51,819 bases of DNA. Origin: an uncultured Collinsella sp. (lineage in GTDB: Bacteria; Actinomycetota; Coriobacteriia; Coriobacteriales; Coriobacteriaceae). A program made the translations under genes and the position numbers. This document shows, in pieces, positions 1-7,256 of this stretch. A model generated the notes under the pieces. It was not told the origin of the DNA, searched no databases, and saw only the letters and a program-made list of their open reading frames with translations. Every line of letters begins with the position of its first letter. Positions within the stretch are counted from its first letter, which is position 1. The stretch covers positions 1 through 51,819 of the forward strand of contig CABQAK010000010.1 in assembly GCA_902462065.1 (NCBI GenBank), read 5' to 3'.

Positions 1-160
1 GGCCCGTGGGTTATACCCTAAGAGCAAACCACCCTTTTTAAGGGTGGTTCTGATTTCACGTCACCTTGCCTCAAATGCGGCTCGCTCGCTGTCCGTTCTC
101 TACCTGCGGCGTCGTCTTGCTCCGAATGCGGCCCGTTCGCTGTCGTTGTCGAAACATCGG
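1..160 (+). repeat. Family A intergenic element, copy A1 (partial or diverged)
   Basis: The right half matches the other family A copies: a stretch like TCGCTGTCCGTTCTCTACC followed by TGCGGCG and TTGCTCC is almost the same as 23341-23380. The hairpin at 27-49 occupies the place of the central hairpin of the other copies. The left part is diverged or lies outside the window. It is followed directly by a GGGGACGTTCTT hairpin, as is copy A3. Confidence 0.55.
27..49 (+). terminator. Perfect 10-bp hairpin, terminator-like
   Basis: AACCACCCTT and AAGGGTGGTT form a perfect stem around a three-base loop. The T-run is in the loop and only a weak TCTGATTT follows the stem, so it may instead be the central hairpin of repeat copy A1. 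Confidence 0.4.
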
Positions 161-170
161 CGATGCCGGA

Positions 171-201
171 CTAGTCATTGGGGACGTTCTTAAATGACTA
201 G
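171..201 (+). repeat. REP-like hairpin B1 with GGGGACGTTCTT loop
   Basis: CTAGTCATT (171-179) pairs perfectly with AATGACTAG (193-201) around the loop GGGGACGTTCTTA. The same loop recurs at 23400-23412, and a diverged form at 43764-43780. At 3618-3629 it sits in a stem of different sequence. Confidence 0.7.
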
Positions 202-215
202 CCAGGAATGAACGT

Positions 216-267
216 GGATAATCTCCCAGTTTTGGCCTGTGTGCGGGCTCAAAGTGGGAGATTATCC
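216..267. repeat. Palindromic repeat H1, downstream of fic
   Basis: GGATAATCTCCCA (216-228) and TGGGAGATTATCC (255-267) form a perfect 13-bp inverted repeat. The loop contains TTTTGGC and CTCAAAGT, which are shared with copy H2 at 1654-1705. The two copies have the same orientation and bracket the fic gene and its control region. Confidence 0.7.
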
Positions 268-299
268 GCGCTCGCTTTAATTTGCCTGGGCTGCGATGC

Positions 300-1472
300 C
301 TATCTAATCGGCTCGGCGTCTTCCCTGAGAATCGAAAGATACTCTTCATACCCGTACTGCCGGTATCTCTGTCTTGACTCGTCGAGAGGACGGAGGATAC
401 CCAATTCTTCAAATGATTTGACGAGCGAGCTCGCGGTACTCCTGCCGATATCGAGTTGGGCAGCGATGAATGCGGTGTCGACGATGGGGTGCTCTTCAAG
501 AATGCCCAACAGCCTTTGCCCGTTTGCAGCAGTCCTTCCGAGATTTTCGGTAATGGTTGCTGTGGAACGGTTATGGAGGTCAACAAGGTTTTTTAAAGAC
601 CCTACCGAGTCCTTCGCACTCTCGAGAAGACTGTTGCAGAAAAACTCTATCCATTCCTCGTAAGTGCCTCTCTCCCTTACGGATGTGAGTTGCCGGTAGT
701 ACTCGCTTCGATTTTTCTTGAACTGGAACGATGGATAGAACAAGCAAGAATGAAGAACGCCATCATTGATGAGCATAAGTGTAATGAGAAGCCTGCCCAG
801 GCGACCGTTTCCGTCTAGGAATGGATGGGCAGTTTCAAATTGGTAATGGACGAGCGCCGCCCGCACAATCGGATCCATTTCGACTTGAGGCTCATTGATA
901 AAGCGTTCGAGGTCCTGGAGCGTGTTGCTCAAATCTTCAATGTTTGGAGGGACAAACGATGCGGTTGCAATGGTGCAGCCTGAGGGGCCAATCCAGTTTT
1001 GTGAGGAGCGCAGCTCGCCTGGATTCTTCTCCGTTCCGCGCACTCCGTCCAGCAGGACCGCATGAACTTGCCTAAGAAGTCTCGTGCACAAGGGCATCTT
1101 TTTGAGCAGTTCTACGCCGCGGTCGACAGCACGGACGTAATTCACGACGTCTGCGACATCTTTATGATGGAGTTGTGTTTGCGATGGACTAAGTAGGTCG
1201 TCAAACGTGCACTGGGTTCCCTCAATTTGCGAAGAAAGGAGTGCTTCTTTGCGCACGTACATTGTCAGATACATGTCGGCGTTGGGAACAAAGTAGAGCA
1301 TGCCTTCAAGCTCTCCAAGCTTTCGTGAGCATGCGGAAAGCGTGCGATAGGTTTCCTCGGTGAGGTTTAGCTGCCTCAATGATTGCAAGGGCGTTGGAAA
1401 AAACGAATAGTAAGCCAATTTCCCCGATAGATTATTGCGGAGCGTTCCCTGGCCGTTCTCCTCGATTTGCAT
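300..1472 (-). CDS. Fic-domain protein (probable AMPylase) with C-terminal winged helix
   Basis: The 390-residue protein carries the Fic catalytic motif HPFLDGNGRLGR at about residues 216-227, with the His that deprotonates the target hydroxyl and the anion-binding GNGR loop. SSQIEG near residue 80 matches the inhibitory alpha-helix motif (S/T)xxxE(G/N) of class II Fic proteins, in which the Glu blocks ATP binding. Residues from about 305 look like a winged-helix DNA-binding domain, as in many class II Fic proteins. I chose the ATG at 1472 because GGAGGG lies 4 bases upstream; the upstream ATG at 1484 has no ribosome site. No antitoxin gene is adjacent. Base composition is lower in GC than the housekeeping genes, and repeats bracket the gene, so it looks accessory. 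The family usually transfers AMP to protein hydroxyls; the target is unknown. Confidence 0.9.
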   Translation of the reverse strand: MQIEENGQGTLRNNLSGKLAYYSFFPTPLQSLRQLNLTEETYRTLSACSRKLGELEGMLYFVPNADMYLTMYVRKEALLSSQIEGTQCTFDDLLSPSQTQLHHKDVADVVNYVRAVDRGVELLKKMPLCTRLLRQVHAVLLDGVRGTEKNPGELRSSQNWIGPSGCTIATASFVPPNIEDLSNTLQDLERFINEPQVEMDPIVRAALVHYQFETAHPFLDGNGRLGRLLITLMLINDGVLHSCLFYPSFQFKKNRSEYYRQLTSVRERGTYEEWIEFFCNSLLESAKDSVGSLKNLVDLHNRSTATITENLGRTAANGQRLLGILEEHPIVDTAFIAAQLDIGRSTASSLVKSFEELGILRPLDESRQRYRQYGYEEYLSILREDAEPIR

Positions 1473-1501
1473 CGCGCCCTCCATATCTTTAGTGCCGGAA
1501 A

Positions 1502-1601
1502 CTCGTTATTAGGCTAATCATATCAATTCTAATAACGAGTTTAAGGATTAAATAGTTATTAGAATTGATGTAAACAATCTAATGATGAGAAGTCGTTATT
1601 A
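1502..1601. promoter_or_regulatory. Clustered GTTATTA operator-like repeats upstream of fic
   Basis: CTCGTTATTA (1502-1511) is inverted as TAATAACGAG (1530-1539). ATCAATTCTAATAAC (1522-1536) is inverted perfectly as GTTATTAGAATTGAT (1555-1569). TCGTTATTA occurs again at 1593-1601. Four GTTATTA half-sites in 100 AT-rich bases directly upstream of the gene suggest a repressor-binding region, possibly for the Fic protein's own winged helix (inference). Confidence 0.55.
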
Positions 1602-1653
1602 CTTGACCATGGAGCTCGGCTTGGTACGGGGAGGGGTTATCCAAAATGAGAGC

Positions 1654-1705
1654 GGATAATCTCCCGTTTTTGGCTCGGTGACGGCCTCAAAGTGGGAGAT
1701 TATCC
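1654..1705. repeat. Palindromic repeat H2, upstream of fic
   Basis: GGATAATCTCCC (1654-1665) and GGGAGATTATCC (1694-1705) form a perfect 12-bp inverted repeat with the same loop words as H1 (216-267). Confidence 0.7.
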
Positions 1706-1972
1706 ATGTTCGCTAGTTAAGCGTCCAAAAATCCACACTCGCCAAACCTACCAAAAAGGGATGGGTTTATTTTGGCACGTTTCGGTCGGTATCAGGAAGT
1801 GTCAGGGACGGGGCGGCGGCAGGACTCGAGAGCGAAAAGAAGTATCGGGTTTGGTGCGCCCGCTTCTGCCCGTCCCGTGCGCAGGCGATACTCGGCTTAT
1901 CGACTCGCGATGCAAAGGAGATGCTCGTCCCACGAGCACTACCGGGAAGGGCTCGCGATTCGAGTCCCCACC
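1706..1972. other. Intergenic region with no recognised gene
   Basis: About 270 GC-rich bases lie between repeat H2 and the PTS promoter. A perfect 7-bp hairpin, TGCTCGT-CCC-ACGAGCA, is present near 1921-1937. A TTCGAGT near 1960 resembles a tRNA T-loop, but its flanks do not pair. I recognise no RNA gene. The open frame running through it into the PTS gene is not needed, because that gene has a good internal start. Confidence 0.4.
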
Positions 1973-2001
1973 TTAGCATTTGAACCATTTGGCACTATAA
2001 T
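1973..2001 (+). promoter_or_regulatory. Probable sigma-70 promoter of the EIIA-Glc gene
   Basis: TTAGCA (1973-1978) and TATAAT (1996-2001) are separated by 17 bases. The start codon lies 49 bases after the -10 box, leaving a short leader with the ribosome site AAGAGGAG. Confidence 0.6.
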
Positions 2002-2050
2002 TACCGTAGGCATGCGCACAACGTTGCGCTTAATCAAGAGGAGAAAACGT

Positions 2051-2587
2051 ATGGGTCTGTTTGACATGTTCAAGAAGAAGGCTGAGCCCGCGGCTGCCGC
2101 TGCTCCGGCCTCCATCTCTGCTTCTGCTGGCGCCGACGTGCTGTGCTCGCCCGTCAAGGGCAAGGTCATCAAGATGGCCGACGTGCCCGATCCCGTCTTT
2201 GGTGGCGAGGTTCTGGGCAAGGGCTGTGCCGTGTGGCCCGAGGACGATCTGGTCTACGCTCCCTGCGACGGTAAGGTGACCGTCACCATGGGTCACGCCG
2301 TGGGTCTGCAGTCCGATAGCGGCATCGAGGTTCTGGTGCACGTTGGCGTCGATACCGTCAACATGAACGGCGACGGCTTCGAGGGCTTCGTCAAGGCCGA
2401 CGACGTTGTGAAGGCTGGCCAGCCCATACTCAAGATCGACCGCGCCAAGATCGCCGCTGCCGGTTACAAGGACTGCGTCGTGGTGGCCGTGTCCAACACC
2501 GCCGAGTTTGCCGATGTCGAACTCGCCGTTGAGGCCGACTCCGCTGTCGCCGCCGGTGACGCCATCGTTAAGGTCGTCCGCAAGTAA
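2051..2587 (+). CDS. crr: PTS glucose-type EIIA component
   Basis: The 178-residue protein accepts phosphate from phospho-HPr and passes it to an EIIB domain. A short N-terminal part, MGLFDMFKKK, and an Ala/Pro-rich linker precede the EIIA-Glc beta-sandwich. The phosphorylated His lies in EVLVHVGVD (H97) and the second active-site His in GHAVG (H82), the normal pair for this family. GAGGAG lies 7 bases before the ATG. No EIIBC gene is adjacent, so it probably serves a permease elsewhere and may act as a regulatory EIIA. A rho-independent terminator follows at 2614, so it is probably transcribed alone. Confidence 0.93.
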   Translation: MGLFDMFKKKAEPAAAAAPASISASAGADVLCSPVKGKVIKMADVPDPVFGGEVLGKGCAVWPEDDLVYAPCDGKVTVTMGHAVGLQSDSGIEVLVHVGVDTVNMNGDGFEGFVKADDVVKAGQPILKIDRAKIAAAGYKDCVVVAVSNTAEFADVELAVEADSAVAAGDAIVKVVRK

Positions 2588-2613
2588 ACTGCGGCATCCA
2601 AAGGATGTGCAAG

Positions 2614-2645
2614 GGTGGTCGGGTTTTCCGGCCACCTTTTTTATT
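2614..2645 (+). terminator. Rho-independent terminator after the EIIA-Glc gene
   Basis: GGTGGTCGG (2614-2622) pairs with CCGGCCACC (2628-2636), one G-T pair, followed by TTTTTTATT. Confidence 0.85.
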
Positions 2646-2823
2646 GCACCGCGGGAAAGCGTTTTATTGCACGTTGGGCGGGCTTGCAAACCGTTCGGAC
2701 GCTAAAACGAACCGACCGTGCCTTCGCGTTGCCGAGGGTGTTCATAAGTGGATAGTATGGGCTTACTTATTACAACGTGCGCCGCGTCTGGGAAGCGCAG
2801 CGCCGCTGATTGGGAGGAACAAC

Positions 2824-3381
2824 ATGAAAAAGAAGCTTCTGCTTGCGCCCCTCATGGCCGTCTTGGTTGCATGTGTGGTCGTGCTTTCCGGTTGCGGAGG
2901 CCCTTCGATCGAGAAACTCATCACCGAGGATCTTACGACTCAGTTTGACGAGGTCAAGAACGGTGGCGACGACTTTCTCTCTGGTCTGGAGGAAGCTTCG
3001 GGCGACGAGTTCGAGCAGCTGGGTATCGATCCCAAGGAGTATGCCAAGACCTATCTCGAAGGCTTTGACTACAAGATCGGCGACGTGACGGTCGACGAGG
3101 ACAAGGGTGTCGCGACCGCCGAGGTCTCCATCACCTGCAAGTCTATGAACAAGATCGTCGAGGACTTCTCCACCCAGTATCAGGAGAAGGTCGCTGCGCT
3201 TGACACGGTTCCTTCCGATGACGAGTTGTACAAGATGGCCGGTCAGGTTATGGTCGATGTGACCAAGGCCACCGAGCCCAGGAAGACCACGGTTATCTTC
3301 AAGTACACCTGCAACGACGACGGCGAGTGGTCTGCCGACGACTCCGTCAACTCCGAGATGATGGATGCAATGCTGAGCTAG
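2824..3381 (+). CDS. Predicted lipoprotein of unknown function
   Basis: The 185-residue protein begins with a charged MKKK and a hydrophobic signal segment ending in the lipobox LSGC, so C24 should be lipidated and the rest exposed outside the membrane. The mature part is acidic and Lys-rich, with three Cys residues after the lipidated one or none forming a known motif. It resembles the DUF5105-like lipoproteins of Firmicutes and Coriobacteria in size and composition, but I cannot assign a family firmly. GGGAGG lies upstream of the ATG at 2824. It is monocistronic; repeat copy A2 begins 4 bases after the stop codon. Confidence 0.8.
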   Translation: MKKKLLLAPLMAVLVACVVVLSGCGGPSIEKLITEDLTTQFDEVKNGGDDFLSGLEEASGDEFEQLGIDPKEYAKTYLEGFDYKIGDVTVDEDKGVATAEVSITCKSMNKIVEDFSTQYQEKVAALDTVPSDDELYKMAGQVMVDVTKATEPRKTTVIFKYTCNDDGEWSADDSVNSEMMDAMLS

Positions 3382-3385
3382 GGGA

Positions 3386-3540
3386 GTTACGCGGTTCTAC
3401 GAACCGCGTAACCAGTTGACGCTGCAAGCCCGCCAGAGCGGCAATCTGCCTTTCAACTTCGGCGGCATGACCAAAAGGTCAATGCCGCCTTGTTTCAAGG
3501 CACCTTGCTCGCTCTGGCGGGCTTTCGCTGTCGTTGCCAA
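3386..3540 (+). repeat. Family A structured intergenic element, copy A2
   Basis: Four nested or neighbouring helices are visible. Hairpin 1 is GTTACGCGGTTC (3386-3397) with GAACCGCGTAAC (3401-3412). The outer stem is AAGCCCGCCAGAGCG (3426-3440) with CGCTCTGGCGGGCTT (3510-3524), 15 perfect pairs. An inner stem pairs TGCCTT (3447-3452) with AAGGCA (3497-3502). The tip is GGCGGCATGACC with GGTCAATGCCGCC (3461-3489), with a one-base bulge. Single-strand words such as GACGCTGC and TTTCAA are shared with A3 and A4. Confidence 0.75.
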
Positions 3541-3609
3541 AACAACGTCGTTCCCTTGGCTGGCTTAAAGTGGCGCTTGTACCTGTGGCGTTGCCATCGC
3601 TGCCGAAGG

Positions 3610-3638
3610 CGGCAGCTGGGGACGTTCTTTTTCTGCCG
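3610..3638 (+). repeat. REP-like hairpin B2 with GGGGACGTTCTT loop
   Basis: CGGCAG (3610-3615) pairs with CTGCCG (3633-3638) around a loop containing GGGGACGTTCTT. The loop matches B1 and B3 but the stem sequence is unrelated, so the loop rather than the stem is conserved. Confidence 0.55.
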
Positions 3639-3683
3639 GCAGTTGGGACACTCCTTGTGCCAGCGTTGCATCGAGTGCTTGGG

Positions 3684-3860
3684 AAACCGCGACCCGGTTT
3701 TTGACCGAATAGTGGGTCGCATTTTCCGGATGGGGTGGGTTGCGGAAAGTGCGACCCGGAATATTGCTCTGAAACGGGATGCGGTTTCCCTGATGAGTCT
3801 CAAACGGAAAGCGCATCCCATTCCGGAGCTCCAAAACGGGATGCGCTTTCCGCGCGGAAG
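3684..3860. repeat. Family C palindromic repeat array
   Basis: GGGTCGCATTTTCCG (3714-3728) is inverted at 3743-3757, and GGGATGCGGTTTCC (3776-3789) at 3806-3819. A further GGGATGCGCTTTCCG unit begins near 3838. The same unit type recurs at 18463-18640. The array lies between repeat B2 and the HAD phosphatase gene, which converges on it. Confidence 0.65.
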
Positions 3861-3893
3861 AATTGTCGCAGCTGCGTTAAGCAGTGTCGCTCG

Positions 3894-4562
3894 TTACTCG
3901 CCCAGAATCAGCGCCGCGAGCTCTGCCTGGCTGTCCACCACGTAGTCGGCGCCGGCGGCCTCCAGCTCTGCGCGGCCGCGGAAGCCCCAGCTGACGCCTG
4001 CGCTCTTAAGGCCGGCGTTGTGGCCGGTCAGGATATCGACATTGGAATCGCCCACATAGAGCGTGGTTGCCGGATTGGCGCCCAGCTCCTCCATCACATG
4101 TAGCGTGACGGGTGCTTCGGGCTTGGGCGGAAACGCATCGACACGGCCCTGTACCAGCGCAAAGCGCTCGGAACCAAAATACTTCTCGATAAGCGGAGCC
4201 GCCGAGATGTGGTCCTTGTTGGTGAGCACGGCAAGCTGCACGCCCGCGGCACGCAGGCGGTCGAGCATCTCGATTGTGCCGGCATAGGGGGCGGTGTGGT
4301 CCTCCTTGTGCTCGCCGTAGTAAGCCCTAAACTCGGCAAGCGTTTGCTCAAACATACGGTTGTCGCCCGCATACTCGGCGGGCATAAAGCGTTCAACCAG
4401 CTTGAGCATGCCGTTTCCCACCTTGTAGCGGTACTCGTCTACGGCAAACGTGGGCCAGCCGTGCATCTCGCAGGTATGGTTGCCGGCGGCCGCCAGGTCC
4501 TCGAGCGTGTTGAGAATGGTGCCGTCTAGGTCAAAGATCACATGGGAAAAAGCTACTGCCAT
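3894..4562 (-). CDS. HAD-superfamily phosphatase, phosphoglycolate-phosphatase-like
   Basis: The 222-residue protein starts with motif I FDLDGTILNT, whose first Asp is the phosphorylated nucleophile and second the acid/base. A helical cap follows, then motif II (VLTNKD), a Lys in PPKPEAP for motif III, and VGDSNVDI for motif IV. The size and cap fit the Gph/PGP-like subfamily, which removes phosphate from phosphoglycolate or other small sugar phosphates; the substrate cannot be read from the sequence. The ATG at 4562 follows GGGAG, whereas the upstream ATG at 4577 has no good site. It is the last gene downstream of hypE on the same strand, about 100 bases away, and may be read from the same transcript. 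Confidence 0.88.
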   Translation of the reverse strand: MAVAFSHVIFDLDGTILNTLEDLAAAGNHTCEMHGWPTFAVDEYRYKVGNGMLKLVERFMPAEYAGDNRMFEQTLAEFRAYYGEHKEDHTAPYAGTIEMLDRLRAAGVQLAVLTNKDHISAAPLIEKYFGSERFALVQGRVDAFPPKPEAPVTLHVMEELGANPATTLYVGDSNVDILTGHNAGLKSAGVSWGFRGRAELEAAGADYVVDSQAELAALILGE

Positions 4563-4666
4563 GAAAGCTCCCGTCATTGGGTTTCAAAACGCACCCCATG
4601 ATACTGGGCATGCGTGCCGGGCATGTTTGGAATCTGAATATCTTTAATAGCCCTGAGCCTTTGCCG

Positions 4667-5701
4667 CTAGCAAATTCTCGGCAGCTGCTCTCCCACGAGC
4701 ATGTCGAGGATGCGGGTCGAGCCCCAACCGGTGCGTACGCGCACGGCGGGGCGGGCGCCCTCGGCAAGTGGCAGCACGCGACCGATGACGGCGGCGTTCT
4801 CGCCGTAGCGGGCGGAACGCATGGCGGCTAGAGCCGCATCGGCCTGCTCGGCCGGCACCACGGCGACCATCTTGCCCTCGTTCGCCACCTGCAGCACATC
4901 GTAGCCGAGCATCTCGCAAGCCGCCTGCACATCAGGACGCACGGGCACGGCATCCTCGTCGACCTCCATGGCAACGCCGCTGGCTTGGGCAAACTCGTTG
5001 AGTGTGGACGCTAGGCCACCGCGCGTGGGGTCGCGAAAGCAACGCGTGCCGGGCGCTGCGGCCAGAACGTCGGCAATCAGGTGGTTGAGCGGCGCGGCAT
5101 CGCTTTCGATCGTGCTCGAAAACGCCAGGCCCTCGCGTTGGCTCATGATGGCGATACCGTGGTCGCCCAGTGTGCCCGACACCAGAATGACGTCGCCGGG
5201 GCGGCAGTTGGCGCCGCTGAGCGCCACGCCCGTGGGAACCTCGCCCACGCCGGCGGTATTGATGTAGACGCCGTCGGCCCCGCCGCGCTCGACCACCTTG
5301 GTGTCGCCCGTGATTATGGACACGCCCGCCTCATGCGCCGTTTCGGCCATCGTCTGCACAATCTGGCGGAGCTTATCCATGGGATAGCCCTCTTCGAGGA
5401 TAAAGCCGCACGATAGGTAGCGCACGTTGGCGCCCGAGGACGCTACATCGTTAACGGTTCCGCACACGGCTAGGCGGCCGATGTTGCCACCGGGGAAGAA
5501 CTGAGGCGAGACTACAAAGCTATCGGTCGACATGGCGATGCGCCCGCTCGCGGGCAGTGCGGCGACGCCGGCGTCGTTGCCCTCGAGCAGCTCGGGCGAC
5601 CCAAAGGCATCCAAAAAGACCTCGTCGATGATGCGTTTCATCATCTGGCCGCCAGAGCCGTGGCCCAGCAAGACAGCGCTATCGGAGATACTATGGGACA
5701 T
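4667..5701 (-). CDS. hypE: Carbamoyl dehydratase HypE
   Basis: The 344-residue protein is a PurM/ThiL-like ATPase that dehydrates the carbamoyl group placed on its C-terminal Cys to a cyanide, which is passed to the HypC-HypD iron complex. The C-terminus ends exactly in the family signature PRIC. The N-terminal GHGSGGQMMKRII and the Asp-rich nucleotide site (EGNDAGV) are typical. The ATG at 5701 follows GGAG. It lies downstream of hypD with a gap of about 50 bases. Its partner HypF, which transfers the carbamoyl group, is in the same operon. Confidence 0.96.
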   Translation of the reverse strand: MSHSISDSAVLLGHGSGGQMMKRIIDEVFLDAFGSPELLEGNDAGVAALPASGRIAMSTDSFVVSPQFFPGGNIGRLAVCGTVNDVASSGANVRYLSCGFILEEGYPMDKLRQIVQTMAETAHEAGVSIITGDTKVVERGGADGVYINTAGVGEVPTGVALSGANCRPGDVILVSGTLGDHGIAIMSQREGLAFSSTIESDAAPLNHLIADVLAAAPGTRCFRDPTRGGLASTLNEFAQASGVAMEVDEDAVPVRPDVQAACEMLGYDVLQVANEGKMVAVVPAEQADAALAAMRSARYGENAAVIGRVLPLAEGARPAVRVRTGWGSTRILDMLVGEQLPRIC

Positions 5702-5749
5702 ATCGAAAACTCCAATCATGGGAGGTGTCAGCGCGCGGGGGCGTCCGGG

Positions 5750-6862
5750 CTAGACTCGGTAACGGTAGTATGCTGCGCAGCTGCCCTCGGAGCTCACCAT
5801 GCAGGGGCCGACGGGATGCTCGGGCGTACAAGCGTGGCCGAACAGGGGGCAGTCGCTCGGCGTAATGGCCCCGCGCAGCACGTCGCCGCAGCGGCACCCG
5901 CGCGGCTCGACTGTCGCCTCAACGGGCACATCAAAGCGAGCACGGGCATCAAAGCGCGAGAACTCGGGGCGGATGGAAAGGCCCGAGTTGGCAATCAGCC
6001 CCAATCCACGCCATGTGGTATCGCACGGCTCAAATACCTGCTCGACCAGCTGGCGCGCCACGGGATTGCCGTCGGCATTGACGCCACGACGGTAGGCGTT
6101 GTCGATTGCGGGCCGCCCCTCAACAACCATCTGGACCAGCATGCAGATACCCTGCAGGATATCGACCGGCTCAAATCCCGTTACCACGCCTGGAGTCTTA
6201 AACTCGTCGACCAAAAAGCTAAAGGGCGCCAAGCCTGTGATGGTGGCGACGTGGCCCGGCAGGATAAAGCCGTCGATGGCGGTCTCGGGGTCGTTGGCGA
6301 TGGCGCGCAACGCCGGCGGCGTGGTCTTGTGGGCGCAATAGACCGAGAAGTTCAAAAGCCCGCGCGCCTCGGCCTCCAAGATGGCGGCGGCGATGGTGGG
6401 TGTCGTAGTCTCAAAGCCCACGCCCATAAAAATGACTGGACGATCGGGGTTTTGCTCGGCAATGTCGAGCGCGTCGAGCGGGGAGTAGACGATGCGGATG
6501 TCGCGCCCTGCCGCCTTTTGCGCGGCGAGTGAGGTGGACGATCCGGGCACGCGCATCATGTCGCCAAAGGTGGTGATGATGGCGCCGTCTATGTTGGCGA
6601 GCGCGATTGCGTGGTCGATGTCGCGGTTGGCGGTGACGCAGACGGGGCAGCCCGGTCCGCTCAGCAGCTTGAGCCCGGCCGGCATAATGGAGCGAAAGCC
6701 ATAGCGGCCGATGCTCACGGTGTGCGTGCCGCAGACTTCCATAAGGTTGATGGCGCGGTCGCCGACAAGCTCATGAATGCGCTCGATGAGCTCGCGAGCC
6801 AGCTTGGAATCGCGAAATGCCGAAAAGTCGATACCGGAGCGCGCCGGCTGTCCGGCCGCCAC
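5750..6862 (-). CDS. hypD: Hydrogenase iron-cyanide assembly protein HypD
   Basis: The 370-residue protein is the scaffold on which Fe(CN)2CO is built together with HypC. Family motifs are visible: MEVCGTHT, GPGCPVCVT, the TTFGDMMRVPGS region, and a C-terminal Cys set (CRCGDVLRG, CPLFGHAC) expected to bind a [4Fe-4S] cluster. Length is usual for HypD. It starts with GTG, whose G is the last base of the hypC stop codon (TAGTG), showing translational coupling. Confidence 0.96.
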   Translation of the reverse strand: MAAGQPARSGIDFSAFRDSKLARELIERIHELVGDRAINLMEVCGTHTVSIGRYGFRSIMPAGLKLLSGPGCPVCVTANRDIDHAIALANIDGAIITTFGDMMRVPGSSTSLAAQKAAGRDIRIVYSPLDALDIAEQNPDRPVIFMGVGFETTTPTIAAAILEAEARGLLNFSVYCAHKTTPPALRAIANDPETAIDGFILPGHVATITGLAPFSFLVDEFKTPGVVTGFEPVDILQGICMLVQMVVEGRPAIDNAYRRGVNADGNPVARQLVEQVFEPCDTTWRGLGLIANSGLSIRPEFSRFDARARFDVPVEATVEPRGCRCGDVLRGAITPSDCPLFGHACTPEHPVGPCMVSSEGSCAAYYRYRV

Positions 6863-7122
6863 TAGTATGCCTCGGCCGGGTTGCTGGCCAGTTGGTCTTC
6901 TTCGGCCAGTTCGGTCATGGCATTAACGAGCTCGAGCGTTTCTTGCGCTTCCTGCTCGTCGACGATCTGGATGCCAAAGCCGGCGTGTACGAGAATATAG
7001 TCGCCTACCTGCGCCGTCGGCACGAGTCTCAGCGACACGGGGCGCTCGATGCCCATCATGTCGACGGTGGCCTTGAGGTCGTCGTCGCGTTTGACTACTT
7101 TGCCGGGAACGGCAAGGCACAT
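6862..7122 (-). CDS. hypC: Hydrogenase maturation chaperone HypC
   Basis: The 86-residue protein begins MCLAVPGKVV, the HypC/HybG signature, with the N-terminal Cys2 that binds iron with HypD and contacts the hydrogenase large subunit. A conserved GDYILVHAGFGIQ segment follows. The coding end overlaps hypD by one base. The gap to hypF upstream is about 130 bases, larger than others in the operon, so an internal promoter is possible. An acidic C-terminal tail is typical of the family. Confidence 0.95.
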   Translation of the reverse strand: MCLAVPGKVVKRDDDLKATVDMMGIERPVSLRLVPTAQVGDYILVHAGFGIQIVDEQEAQETLELVNAMTELAEEDQLASNPAEAY

Positions 7123-7256
7123 ATTGTTCCCCTTTTATACGCTTTGCGCTGGATGGGCGCTTAATAATCCATCAGTTGATGGTAGCGCTCGCGGGGTTCG
7201 CGGGCAAACGCGTTACGCCTGTGAGACGGCTGGGCGCGGCGGCGTGCGAGGGCGAG

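Noticed and set aside
1940..1975. Possible tRNA 3' half (TTCGAGT followed by CCCC)
   Set aside because: The bases flanking the T-loop-like word do not pair, and no D-arm, anticodon arm or acceptor stem can be built around it.
3495..3945. Open frames on both strands of the gap at 3382-3893
   Set aside because: They cover repeats A2, B2 and C and change with them; no ribosome sites or protein features were seen.
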